Shown one piece after another: positions 8,030-16,612 of a DNA stretch of 64,000 bases. The notes under the pieces are model-generated. The model saw only the letters and a list, made by a program, of their open reading frames with translations, was not told where the DNA came from and did no database searches. The stretch is from Bradyrhizobium sp. CB2312 (GTDB lineage: Bacteria; Pseudomonadota; Alphaproteobacteria; Rhizobiales; Xanthobacteraceae). Location of the stretch: positions 5,477,501-5,541,500 of the forward strand of contig NZ_CP121668.1 in NCBI RefSeq assembly GCF_029714425.1, given 5' to 3'. The position numbers and the translations under genes are program-made. The first letter of the stretch is position 1. Each line of letters opens with the position of its first letter.

Positions 8030-9073
8030 TCAGTAAAGTCCAAAGACACGGACCAGCGCGCTGGCCACCCAAGCAGCGAGCCTGCTGTAATGCATGTGTA
8101 CATAGACGGTGGAGTTGAGCGGCGGCGCCGAAGTGCCTGGATCAAACCGGATGCGCGCAATCTGCGTCGCAGGCCGGTCTCTTAGTTGCATTTGCGTTCC
8201 GGCGTACACGGCCGAGACCGGGAGTATCTGCGCGATCTTCCCGGGGATGCGCCGGTTCCCGAACACGACAAAGACATCTTTGCCGACCTTCGGCTCGATC
8301 AGGCGCTCGTTCGGGATGTACCAGTCAACGAAGGTGTCGGCCGGATCGAGGATTTCGGCGATCGAAACGCCTGCCGTCAAGGACTGACCGACTTGCGCGA
8401 TTCCGGTCGAAACGACGCCGGCGGTGGGGGCGAAGACTTTCCCTTGGCCGAAGTGGCGCTGTACCTCGTCCAGGCGGCCGCGCAGCTGCTGAATGAAATC
8501 ATCCAGCGAAGCGAGTTGCACGGCCGATTCCGCCACTTCGGCCTCATGGGAGACCACGGCTTTGCCGGCAGAAGCGCGTTCTCGCAGAACTTCCATACGG
8601 AACGTTACCGTTGCGGAGGTCATGGCGTTCACTTGCTTCGCTGCCTCTTCGGTCACTTGCAAATATGCGCGCGCTGCGGTGAGCGATTCTTGCGCAATGC
8701 GAGCCTTGATCCGCAACTCCGCCGTGCGGCCGTTGATGTCCGCCAGCGCGCGCATATAGGTTGCGACAATGCTGTCTTGTTCCGGCGAAACCACCTCCGC
8801 AATCTCCTCGCCTGCCTTCACGACCGCGCCAGGCTCCATGTCGATTTTGGTGACCTGCACGGTATAAGGCAGTGACACGAGTTGGCGCGGCGAGGTGACG
8901 GTGCCGGGCCCACCGAGATAGACAACGGGCGCGCCAAAATAGATGACGAAGAATGCGAGGACGCCGAACACGATCGCAGCATAGACGAACCGTACCACTC
9001 GTCCCGCCGCGCGCCGGCGGCTTTCGACAGGATCGGGTACGCTGGGATCGAGGCGGTTGATTTTGATGTCCAT
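8030..9073 (-). CDS. HlyD-family membrane fusion protein
   Basis: The 347-residue protein has one membrane segment at about 29-53, two half-lipoyl motifs at about 72-96 and 212-245, and a helical hairpin likely to form a coiled coil at 105-205, ending in a beta-barrel segment with ALVRV near the C-terminus. Such proteins bridge inner and outer membrane in export. There is no ABC exporter or RND pump nearby; the gene follows the glycosyltransferase gene by 12 bases. This pairing resembles synthase-dependent polysaccharide systems such as Alg8-Alg44, but no PilZ domain is visible here, so c-di-GMP control, if any, would have to lie elsewhere. Confidence 0.85.
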   Translation of the reverse strand: MDIKINRLDPSVPDPVESRRRAAGRVVRFVYAAIVFGVLAFFVIYFGAPVVYLGGPGTVTSPRQLVSLPYTVQVTKIDMEPGAVVKAGEEIAEVVSPEQDSIVATYMRALADINGRTAELRIKARIAQESLTAARAYLQVTEEAAKQVNAMTSATVTFRMEVLRERASAGKAVVSHEAEVAESAVQLASLDDFIQQLRGRLDEVQRHFGQGKVFAPTAGVVSTGIAQVGQSLTAGVSIAEILDPADTFVDWYIPNERLIEPKVGKDVFVVFGNRRIPGKIAQILPVSAVYAGTQMQLRDRPATQIARIRFDPGTSAPPLNSTVYVHMHYSRLAAWVASALVRVFGLY

Positions 9074-9085
9074 TGCGCGGTGCCC

Positions 9086-10336
9086 TCAAACCGGGGTTTC
9101 CAGCAGGGCTCGACGAACACGCGGTGGCACGAAGTCGTCGTGGCGCGACGTGGCGAAGATGATCTCCGACGAGTAGGAGAAGAACCGGGCGCATTTCAGA
9201 TACACACCCTGATAGAAGGGGAAGATTAGCGACGCACCAAGAGCAAAGAAGCCAATAGTTCGATTGAACATGACGAACGCAAGCGCCATGTTGAAAAAAG
9301 AGATCCAGAGCAGCAACACGTAGATCGCACCGAGAAATGAGGCCGCGCTCGAGCCGAACAGCAGAACGACGTAAGCCAGGTAGAACGGCAATGCTAGCGT
9401 CGGGACGAGGTCAAAGACGATGAAGTCCAGCCTCTGTAGCGTGTCCGGCAAGCGTTCGAACGGATGAAAGAAGCTCAATTCACCGTACATCATGAATCGG
9501 ATTCTCAACGCATCGCGATCCCAGCGCGCGCGCTGGCGCAACAAGCCTATGCCGCTTGCCGGGCCGTCCGTTTCCGCCCAGGCGTCGGGAACGAAGCGAA
9601 TGAGATAACCGAGGCGGCGCAGCCGCAAACTGTACTCCAAGTCCTCGCCGGGCCCGACATCGAGTCCGCCGTGCCGCAGGAACGCATCGCGACGATACAT
9701 TGAGCAGGCGCCAGACAGGCACGCGATCGCGCCGGCGACGTCCAATATGGAACGGCCGGCGCTGATCGACATCAGGTACTCGACGCTTTGCAGTCCGGTC
9801 CAGAGCGAGTCGCGTTCGTTGCTGAGCGCGATATTGCCGCTCGCGCCTGCAACGCGTGGATCACGGAACACGGCCGCAAGCCGCGCTACCGCGGTAGGCT
9901 CGAAAACCGTATCCGCATCGACGGTCAGAATGAGATCGCCGCTGGCAAATCGGGCGCCGGCATTGATCGCCGGGCTGCGGCCGCAACGCGTGCCATGACA
10001 GATGAGCATATCCACCAGGCCGAGCGCGCGTGCCCGCTCCGCTACGGCACGAGTCTGATCGGTCGAGCCATCGTCCACGACGATAATTTCGACCGGCCGC
10101 AATGTCTGCCGGTGAAGTGATGCAATTGTTGGTTCGAGACCGGCCCCGCCGTTGAAGGTCGGAATGATGACGCTGACCGTGGCGCCCTCGGCAGGCAGCT
10201 CGGCGCTCGATCGACGCATGCCGAAGAATGCCAGCGACAACAGCGACAGCGTGAAACGGGGAATGTCGAATATCAGCACCGCCAGGAAGAGCTGCAACGG
10301 GTCGGTCCGGGCGACGAGTTGCAACATCTCGAACAT
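9086..10336 (-). CDS. Processive family 2 glycosyltransferase
   Basis: The 416-residue inner-membrane enzyme has a hydrophobic N-terminal segment, a GT2 catalytic domain and three to four membrane segments near 310-400. Visible motifs, counted from an upstream ATG four codons earlier, are VVDDGS (90-95), DAD (144-146), GEDLE (234-238) and QRARW (272-276), the set found in processive synthases such as those for cellulose, hyaluronan or poly-N-acetylglucosamine. The sugar cannot be deduced. I use the ATG at 10336 because GGGAGG lies 4-5 bases upstream; the ATG at 10348 has none. It leads an operon with the membrane fusion and zinc-ribbon genes, behind a FixK/FNR-type box. Confidence 0.85.
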   Translation of the reverse strand: MFEMLQLVARTDPLQLFLAVLIFDIPRFTLSLLSLAFFGMRRSSAELPAEGATVSVIIPTFNGGAGLEPTIASLHRQTLRPVEIIVVDDGSTDQTRAVAERARALGLVDMLICHGTRCGRSPAINAGARFASGDLILTVDADTVFEPTAVARLAAVFRDPRVAGASGNIALSNERDSLWTGLQSVEYLMSISAGRSILDVAGAIACLSGACSMYRRDAFLRHGGLDVGPGEDLEYSLRLRRLGYLIRFVPDAWAETDGPASGIGLLRQRARWDRDALRIRFMMYGELSFFHPFERLPDTLQRLDFIVFDLVPTLALPFYLAYVVLLFGSSAASFLGAIYVLLLWISFFNMALAFVMFNRTIGFFALGASLIFPFYQGVYLKCARFFSYSSEIIFATSRHDDFVPPRVRRALLETPV

Positions 10337-10401
10337 GGAGCCTCCCATAAGCGGCTGACCAGACGCTTGGGCGAGAGGTAGCCCGATGGACTCACCGATG
10401 T

Positions 10402-10415
10402 TTGAGCTGGATCAA
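10402..10415 (-). promoter_or_regulatory. FixK/FNR-type box upstream of the glycosyltransferase operon
   Basis: The palindrome TTGAGCTGGATCAA fits the FixK2/FNR consensus TTGA-N6-TCAA exactly. Its centre is about 72 bases before the operon start codon. With activator spacing of -41.5 the transcript would begin near 10367, about 31 bases before the start codon, a normal class II arrangement. Confidence 0.75.
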
Positions 10416-10605
10416 TGCCCCGTCATGTCCGGCGCATGGATGTCATCGGCGGACTGGCTCCTTGAAGCCGACCTTGTTGTTGATTCAATTCTTATCGTTT
10501 GGCTGAACCTGTGACCGACCTGGTGGGTGTCGCCGACGACCCTCTTGACCCTTCGCAATATCCGGCCGGTTCAAACCAGTTCCGCCAAGGTCGAACCACC
10601 TATCC

Positions 10606-10622
10606 AATGCACAAGGTGCATT
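10606..10622. promoter_or_regulatory. Perfect palindrome, possible operator
   Basis: AATGCAC and GTGCATT pair perfectly around a 3-base spacer in the 558-base gap between the glycosyltransferase operon and the sulfate permease gene. It could be an operator, or chance. Apart from this, two FixK-type boxes and a GrlR scar, I see nothing in that gap. Confidence 0.3.
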
Positions 10623-10641
10623 CACGAACCGCTCAGGGTCC

Positions 10642-10750
10642 TTACGCCCCCTCGCATCAGCGAGACAGAGGCCGCAAGGCGCAGGCTGCGCTTGTCGGCG
10701 AGCGCGCGATCAATCACGCTGAAGAGGCCGGCCCGACTTCAAGAAGGCCG
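10642..10750 (-). pseudogene. Decayed GrlR-family gene 3' fragment
   Basis: From CGCATCAG through AGGCCGCAAGGCGCAGGCTGCGCTTG to CCGACTTCAAGAAGGCCG the sequence follows the 3' end of the complete GrlR gene at 16696-16820, with deletions and substitutions that break the frame. About 100 bases of the gene remain. Confidence 0.7.
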
Positions 10751-10759
10751 TGCGCAGTA

Positions 10760-10773
10760 TTGATCTTGATCAA
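10760..10773 (+). promoter_or_regulatory. FixK/FNR-type box upstream of the sulfate permease
   Basis: TTGATCTTGATCAA is a perfect palindromic match to TTGA-N6-TCAA. Its centre lies about 128 bases before the permease start at 10895; activation from -41.5 would put the transcript start near 10808. Confidence 0.75.
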
Positions 10774-10894
10774 TGGCCTGCCAGGCGATCGCTGAACTCG
10801 ATGACTTTCCAACCCATGAAGTCCTGTTGCGGCGCAGCAGGTTTGCAGCGAACGTCACAGCGGATGCAACGTGGCCTGCCGGGAGGGAGCATTG

Positions 10895-12646
10895 ATGAAG
10901 CACTGGCTGCCCGGACTCGAGACACTTCGCCGGTATCAGGCAGCCTGGCTTCCACACGACGTCTTCGCAGGTCTCGTCCTTGCAACAATGCTGGTCCCGG
11001 TCGGCATTGCCTATGCAACCGCATCGGGCCTGCCCGGCATCTATGGCCTTTACGCAACCATCGTGCCGCTGCTGGCCTACGCGTTGTTCGGCCCAAGCCG
11101 CATTCTTGTCCTCGGACCGGACTCGGCACTGGCAGCAATCCTCCTGGGCGTCATTGCTCCGCTGGCTCAGGGCGATCCTATGCGCGCCGTGACGCTCGCC
11201 GGCATGATGGCGATCGTCTCGGGCACGGTTTGCATCCTGGCAGGCATCGCGCGTCTCGGCTTCGTCACCGAGCTTCTCTCCAAGCCGATCCGCTACGGGT
11301 ACATGAACGGAATTGCGTTGACGGTATTGATCAGCCAACTGCCGAAGCTACTCGGCTTTTCCATCGACAGCGAAGGACCGCTGCGGAGCCTGTGGGCGAT
11401 CGCCAGCGCGATCCTTGCCGGAGAGATAAACTGGGTCGCGTTCGCAATCGGGTTCGCCACGTTGATCGTGATCCTGCTTCTCAAGAACAGCAAGCTGCCG
11501 GGCATCCTGATTGCGGTCGTCGGGGCCACGATCATCGTTGGGACGCTGGATCTCGGAACGCTGCATGCCGTCAAGGTGCTGGGCCCTCTTCCTCAGGGGC
11601 TGCCGGCCTTCGTCATCCCGTGGATCACCACAAGCGACATCGTTTCAGTGGTGCTCGGCGGCTGCGCAATAGCGATGGTCTCGTTTGCCGATACCAGCGT
11701 GCTTTCACGTGCTTACGCCGCGCGATTGGGAGACCGGGTCGATTCCAACCAGGAAATGGTCGGGCTTGGTGCCGCCAATCTGGCGGCCGGATTTTTCCAG
11801 GGGTTTCCGATCAGCAGCAGCAGTTCGCGGACCCCTGTCGCCGAAGCCGCCGGCGCCCGTACGCAACTCACCAGCGTCGTAGGCGCACTTGCCATCGCCT
11901 TGCTGCTTTTGCTCGCGCCAAATCTCCTCCAGCATTTGCCGACCGCCGCATTGGCCGCCGTCGTCATTGCGGCGGCGCTTAGCCTTTTTGAGATTGCCGA
12001 CCTCAGGCGGATCTATCGCATCCAACGCTGGGAATTCTGGCTGGCGGTCGTCTGCTTTGTCGGTGTCGCCGTGTTCGGAGTGATCCAGGGAATTGGTCTT
12101 GCGATCGTCCTCGCGATTATCGAATTCCTGTGGGATGGTTGGCGCCCTCATTCCGCAATATTGGGGCGCGCCCAGGGCGTGAAGGGTTATCACGACATCA
12201 CGCGATATCCGGATGCACGGCGGATCCCGGGGCTCGTGCTGTTCCGCTGGGATGCGCCGTTGTTTTTCGCCAACGCCGAGTTCTTCAGGGAACGCATCCT
12301 GCATGCCGTGGCGACCTCACCGACGCCGGTGCGCTGGCTGGTCGTCGCCGCAGAGCCGGTGACCAGCGTCGATGTAACCGCCTGCGACGTGGTGGCCGAG
12401 TTGGACCAGACGTTAAACGCGGATGGTATCGAGCTCTGCTTCGCCGAGCTGAAGGATCCCGTGAAGGACAAACTGAAGAGATTTGGCTTGTTCGCACAAT
12501 TGGGAGAGCATTACTTCTTCCCAACCATCGGCGTCGCCGTCTCCCGCTATCTCGAGATCAACAACGTGGAGTGGGAGGACTGGGAAGACCATGCTGTGCA
12601 AGCCTCGGAGCCAGTGGCGAGCCGAAATGCCAAATCCGGCTCTTAG
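10895..12646 (+). CDS. SulP-family sulfate/anion permease with STAS domain
   Basis: This 583-residue inner-membrane protein shows the SulP transporter core in about 20-410, including the signature-like GLPGIYGLYATIVPLLAYALFG cut here as GLPGIYGLYA, several hydrophobic helices, and SSSSSRTPVAEAAGARTQ in the middle. A cytoplasmic STAS domain follows at about 435-545 (PGLVLFRWDAPLFFANAEFF). Family members import sulfate or exchange it for bicarbonate or dicarboxylates. Start at 10895 is supported by GGGAGG directly upstream. A FixK/FNR-type box lies upstream and a secreted arylsulfatase lies 2.2 kb downstream beyond IS copy 2, so sulfate uptake is a reasonable inference. Confidence 0.9.
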   Translation: MKHWLPGLETLRRYQAAWLPHDVFAGLVLATMLVPVGIAYATASGLPGIYGLYATIVPLLAYALFGPSRILVLGPDSALAAILLGVIAPLAQGDPMRAVTLAGMMAIVSGTVCILAGIARLGFVTELLSKPIRYGYMNGIALTVLISQLPKLLGFSIDSEGPLRSLWAIASAILAGEINWVAFAIGFATLIVILLLKNSKLPGILIAVVGATIIVGTLDLGTLHAVKVLGPLPQGLPAFVIPWITTSDIVSVVLGGCAIAMVSFADTSVLSRAYAARLGDRVDSNQEMVGLGAANLAAGFFQGFPISSSSSRTPVAEAAGARTQLTSVVGALAIALLLLLAPNLLQHLPTAALAAVVIAAALSLFEIADLRRIYRIQRWEFWLAVVCFVGVAVFGVIQGIGLAIVLAIIEFLWDGWRPHSAILGRAQGVKGYHDITRYPDARRIPGLVLFRWDAPLFFANAEFFRERILHAVATSPTPVRWLVVAAEPVTSVDVTACDVVAELDQTLNADGIELCFAELKDPVKDKLKRFGLFAQLGEHYFFPTIGVAVSRYLEINNVEWEDWEDHAVQASEPVASRNAKSGS

Positions 12647-12716
12647 CCGAGATTTGAGCCCTTTCGTGCGGCGATGTGCAGACGAATGGGTTTCGAAATC
12701 GTCCTCCAAAAACAAG

Positions 12717-12776
12717 GCGGACGCGACGAGTCCATCCGTACACCCCCTACGCCCGTCGCATCAGCTTGAGCGAGGG
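12717..12776. repeat. Short GrlR 3'-flank scar
   Basis: GGACGCGACGA...CCCCTACGCCC and CGCATCAGCTTGAGCGAG follow the junction between the GrlR-gene stop region and its 3' flank at 16670-16730. Only about 18 bases of coding end remain. The rest of the 12647-12980 gap holds the dispersed repeat described next and no gene. Confidence 0.65.
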
Positions 12777-12877
12777 GAAGCCCGACGAAGCACCGATTCG
12801 CCCGCCAGCCACGCTGGCCGGATGCCAGCTCGCTATCGGCTGTTGCCTCGAAAACGCGTAACGAGGCGTAACGTTCG

Positions 12878-12930
12878 CCAATGCGGCCGTAGCGGACTTG
12901 CGGCTGCGGACCGTCAAGCGTCGGCTTGTG
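12878..12930 (+). repeat. Dispersed repeat left of IS1182 copy 2
   Basis: CCAATGCGGCC...GCGGACCGTCAAGCGTCGGCTTGTGGGCCC is the counterpart of 5334-5386, continuing for about 50 bases before the IS end. Confidence 0.7.
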
Positions 12931-12980
12931 GGCCCTTAGCGGACCAATCGAGGCAGTGTGCCCGACGGTAGCTTTTGATC

Positions 12981-14632
12981 CTGGCTGTGTGAAAAGTCAC
13001 GAGTCGGCTAGGATTCTTCCGTTTCCTGATGGGGGATACGGATGGGACGCTTCGTTGAAGGCGCGGACAGATCCCAGCTGACGCTCTTGCCGGAATGTCT
13101 GGAGGATTGGGTAGGCGAGGACAACGCGGTCCACGTGATCGATGTGTTCGTCGAGGCGCTCGACCTGCATGGAATGGGGTTTGAGCGTGTGATCGCCAAG
13201 GAGACGGGCCGGCCCTCCTATCATCCGGCAGTCCTTCTGAAGCTTTACATCTACGGTTATCTCAATCGGCTGCAATCCAGTCGCCGCCTGGAACGTGAGA
13301 CGTGCCGCAATGTCGAGGTAATGTGGCTGATTGGGCGCCTGGCTCCCGATCACAAGACGATCGCCGATTTCCGGAAGGATAACGGCGCGGCGATCCGGAA
13401 GGTTTGCGCGAAGTTCGTTGCACTATGCCGGCAAATGGGCCTGTTGCAGACCGCAAGCGTCGCAATCGACGGCAGCAAGTTCAAGGCGGTGAACAACCGC
13501 GACCGCAACTTCACGCATGCCAAGATGGCAAGGCGGATGGCGCAGATCGAGGAAAGCGTCGGTCGATATCTGCGTCAACTCGATAGCGCCGATCGGCAGG
13601 AGCCATCGGAAGCGATCAGCATCAAGACGACGAGGATCAAGGAAAAGATCGCTCGGCTGAAGCAGGAGATGAGCCGCCTGGAAGTGCTTGATGCGCAGAT
13701 GCGCAACACGCCGGATCAACAGATATCGCTGACCGATCCGGATGCCCGTTCGATGGCCACCAGCGGACGCGGATCGGGTGTCGTCGGCTACAACGTCCAG
13801 GTCGCGGTGGACACCGAACACCATCTGATTGTGACGCACGAGGTCATAAACGTCGGCAACGACCGTGGGCAGCTTGCTCGGATGTCGAAGCAGGCCAAAG
13901 AAGTGCTCGCAGTGGACAAACTCGATGCGGTCGCCGATCGTGGCTACTTCGACGGAGAGGAGATATTGGCCTGCGAAGAGGCTGGCGTTGCAGTCACCTT
14001 GCCCAAGCCCATGACGTCGAACGCCAAGGCGGAGGGCCGGTTCGGCAAACAGGACTTCGCCTACCTGCCTGATGAGGATGTCTACCGCTGCCCATCGGGC
14101 CAGCTGCTGCCCTATCACTTCACCAACATCGAGCATGGAATGACGCTGCGCCGTTACTGGTCGACGGCGGCATGCCAAGGCTGCGCGATCAAGAGCCAAT
14201 GTACGCCGTCCAAGGAGCGCCGGATCACGCGCTGGGAGCATGAGCATGTGGTCGAGGAGGTCCAGCGACGGCTCGATTCCAATCCTGACGCCATGCGGAC
14301 GCGACGTGAGACAGTCGAGCATCCCTTCGGCACGATCAAAGCCCGTATGGGTGCGACCCACTTCCTGATGAAGCGCCTACGGAATGTCGCCGCTGAGATG
14401 GCGCTGCATGTTCTCGCCTATAACCTCACACGGGTGATGAACATCGTCGGCAAACCGCGCCTGATTGCAGCCATCCGCGCCGCCTGAAGGCCGGAAAGCG
14501 CGTCCAAAACCGCAATACCCCGTCGCGATACCCACTTTGGCCGGTCATTGGACGATCCGATGCGCCAGCACCGGCCGCCTGCAATGATTGGCGACCACGC
14601 CGCGTCCGACCTATCCGTTTGCACACAACCAA
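12981..14632 (+). mobile_element. IS1182-family insertion sequence, copy 2
   Basis: This is a second full-length copy, in the same orientation as copy 1 and differing from it by one base (14565). The flanking tetranucleotides are GATC on the left (12977-12980) and GACC on the right (14633-14636), so a perfect target duplication is not present. Left flank GCTTTTGAT and right flank GACCCGCAACGG resemble those of copy 1, indicating the same preferred target. Confidence 0.85.
13042..14487 (+). CDS. IS1182-family DDE transposase (copy 2)
   Basis: The 481-residue product is identical in sequence to the transposase of copy 1, with the same N-terminal InsH-like domain, AIDGSKF and DRGYFDGEEI motifs, zinc-knuckle cysteines and VEHPFGTIKARMG ending of the catalytic core. 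The open frame is intact. Identity over the whole element implies recent duplication or gene conversion. Confidence 0.95.
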   Translation: MGRFVEGADRSQLTLLPECLEDWVGEDNAVHVIDVFVEALDLHGMGFERVIAKETGRPSYHPAVLLKLYIYGYLNRLQSSRRLERETCRNVEVMWLIGRLAPDHKTIADFRKDNGAAIRKVCAKFVALCRQMGLLQTASVAIDGSKFKAVNNRDRNFTHAKMARRMAQIEESVGRYLRQLDSADRQEPSEAISIKTTRIKEKIARLKQEMSRLEVLDAQMRNTPDQQISLTDPDARSMATSGRGSGVVGYNVQVAVDTEHHLIVTHEVINVGNDRGQLARMSKQAKEVLAVDKLDAVADRGYFDGEEILACEEAGVAVTLPKPMTSNAKAEGRFGKQDFAYLPDEDVYRCPSGQLLPYHFTNIEHGMTLRRYWSTAACQGCAIKSQCTPSKERRITRWEHEHVVEEVQRRLDSNPDAMRTRRETVEHPFGTIKARMGATHFLMKRLRNVAAEMALHVLAYNLTRVMNIVGKPRLIAAIRAA

Positions 14633-14696
14633 GACCCGCAACGGACGTCGTGGAGGGACGCCTAGCAAGCGGCATAGGCCCGTCACAATCGGTGTC

Positions 14697-14710
14697 TTGA
14701 TCCAAATCAA
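14697..14710 (+). promoter_or_regulatory. FixK/FNR-type box upstream of the arylsulfatase
   Basis: TTGATCCAAATCAA matches TTGA-N6-TCAA, with symmetric TTGAT/ATCAA arms. The centre lies about 110 bases before the sulfatase start codon; a transcript start near 14745 would give a leader of about 69 bases. Confidence 0.75.
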
Positions 14711-14813
14711 ACAACTGCGCGTTGAAGACGCTCTGGCGTAGAGCTAAAACACGACTGCGACGTAACCATCGTTTGGCACACGTGACCGACCTTTGAAATC
14801 GGAGGAAGCAGTC

Positions 14814-16487
14814 ATGAGTATCCGAAAGAGTGTTGCGCACGGCATGTTCGCGCTGCTCGGCGCGATGGTGGTTGCGGCCCCTCAAGCGACCGCGCAGCAG
14901 CAGAAGGGGCCGAATGTCGTCGTGCTAATGACGGATGACACTGGATGGAATGATTTCGGCGCCTATAGCGGGGGTGGCGCCGCGCTCGGCCATCCAACGC
15001 CAAACATCGACCGGATCGCTAAGGAAGGCGCGACGTTCACGAACTGGTATGGGCAAGCAAGCTGCACGGCAGGCCGCGCCTCGTTTATTACCGGACGCAT
15101 TCCGATCCGTTCGGCGCTCTCCATCGTGGTCGCTCCGGGCGATGAGAATGCGCTCAAAAAGGAGACGCCGACCATAGCCGAATTTTTTCAAAAGAACGGC
15201 TACTCCACCTACTTTTCCGGCAAGTGGCATCTCGGTGATAAGCCGGAGTCCTATCCGATTGAGCACGGGTTCGACGAGATGAAGGCGTTCGCCGCATACT
15301 ATCCGGGCGTCTACACCTATGCCGACACGTCCAAGTGGTTTCATCCATGGTTTCCCTCGTACAACCCAGAGATCGCGAAGGCCTATTTTGAAGTCGTAAA
15401 CATGTACGAGTGGGAGGGAGTTGCCGGACAACCGGCGAAGAGAGGCGAGTACATTACGTACGATTACCTCGCCAACTTTGACGTCCGGCAGGCTGATTAC
15501 GCAATCGACTACATCAAGAAGCACGCCAAGGACGCTAAGCCGTTCTTCATGGACGTCAATTTCATGAAGATGCACAACCCGACCAACGCATCATCAAAAT
15601 TCGCCGGGAAGTCCCGGTTGGGAGATTACTCGGATTCGGTGATGGAACTCGATGACGACATCGGCCGGATCATGGACGCGATCCGTGCCGAAGCGCCGAA
15701 TACGATTGTGATCGTAACGGCAGACAACGGTGCGTGGCAGGATGCTTATCCTGATGCGGGCACCACGCCTTTCCGCGGCGAAAAGGGTTCAGCATTTGAA
15801 GGAGGCTGGCGCGTACCCGGGTTAATGTGGTGGCCCGAACACATTCCCGCCGGTGCAAACTACCATGAAATGATGTCCCATATCGACTGCTGGGCAACGC
15901 TCGCCAAGATGGTCGGCCTGACCCCGCCGCCGCACGGCGCATGGACCGACGATAATGGCAGGCCAATCTACTTCGACAGCATCGACAACAGCGAGTACAT
16001 CCTCGGCCGTACGAAGCACTCGGCACGAAGGTCGTGGATCTACATCGACGGCGAAAACTTCATGGGAGCGCGGGCGGATGTCGGCGGTGATTCAACTAAC
16101 GCCGATCTCAGCATCGCGTGGAAGTATCTCTGGACGGCCAAGGACACTTGGCTCGGTCCGGAACAAAATCTCGGCTCGATTGGCTCGGTCTACAATCTGA
16201 CGATGGATCCATTCGAGAAATACGACATGGTTTTCAACGGCGCGATGTCGGCACGTATGCCATTACAGTCGCCGGGCAAGTACACCGGACAGGACAACGG
16301 CTGGGTCTTGGCGCTGATCTTCCCCGTCGTGATGGAGTTCAACAAATCGATCGTGGATTATCCAAGCATCAAGCGTAAGCCGGGCGGAGCCTCGAACGAT
16401 TGGAGACCGGATCTACAGCGCCCGGAAAACCCGGTCCCGATGCTGGATATGAAGCACCTGCCGAATATCAAGGGGAGCGGTGGATAA
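14814..16487 (+). CDS. Secreted arylsulfatase (FGly sulfatase)
   Basis: The 557-residue enzyme has a Sec signal peptide ending near ATAQQ (residues 26-29), then a sulfatase fold. VLMTDDTGWNDFG (about 37-49) gives metal-binding Asp41 and Asp42. CTAGRASFITGR begins with Cys84 in a C-x-A-x-R motif, the site converted to formylglycine. FSGKWHLGD and VTADNGAWQD carry further active-site Lys, His and metal ligands. It would hydrolyse sulfate esters in the periplasm. I start at 14814 because GGAGGAAG lies just upstream. No dedicated formylglycine-generating enzyme or anaerobic maturase is in the window. A FixK/FNR-type box upstream suggests low-oxygen expression. Confidence 0.9.
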   Translation: MSIRKSVAHGMFALLGAMVVAAPQATAQQQKGPNVVVLMTDDTGWNDFGAYSGGGAALGHPTPNIDRIAKEGATFTNWYGQASCTAGRASFITGRIPIRSALSIVVAPGDENALKKETPTIAEFFQKNGYSTYFSGKWHLGDKPESYPIEHGFDEMKAFAAYYPGVYTYADTSKWFHPWFPSYNPEIAKAYFEVVNMYEWEGVAGQPAKRGEYITYDYLANFDVRQADYAIDYIKKHAKDAKPFFMDVNFMKMHNPTNASSKFAGKSRLGDYSDSVMELDDDIGRIMDAIRAEAPNTIVIVTADNGAWQDAYPDAGTTPFRGEKGSAFEGGWRVPGLMWWPEHIPAGANYHEMMSHIDCWATLAKMVGLTPPPHGAWTDDNGRPIYFDSIDNSEYILGRTKHSARRSWIYIDGENFMGARADVGGDSTNADLSIAWKYLWTAKDTWLGPEQNLGSIGSVYNLTMDPFEKYDMVFNGAMSARMPLQSPGKYTGQDNGWVLALIFPVVMEFNKSIVDYPSIKRKPGGASNDWRPDLQRPENPVPMLDMKHLPNIKGSGG

Positions 16488-16539
16488 TATCGCTACGTCC
16501 CGTGAAGCCATTGGATGACGGGCTGTATCAAGCGGCATA

Positions 16540-16570
16540 CGGCGGGTCGGCCTTCAGGAGCGGCCCGCCG
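16540..16570 (+). terminator. Hairpin after the arylsulfatase gene
   Basis: CGGCGGG and CCCGCCG pair around a GGCC-containing loop, 50 bases past the sulfatase stop. No strong U-tract follows. Confidence 0.5.
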
Positions 16571-16612
16571 TCGTGCATCGAGTGCTAGCGCGGCGAGAGC
16601 CAACGTCGCCTA

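Noticed and set aside
7555..8118. Rightward frame of 187 codons over the zinc-ribbon gene
   Set aside because: Arg/Ser/Pro-rich shadow of the leftward zinc-ribbon gene, which has ordered CxxC motifs.
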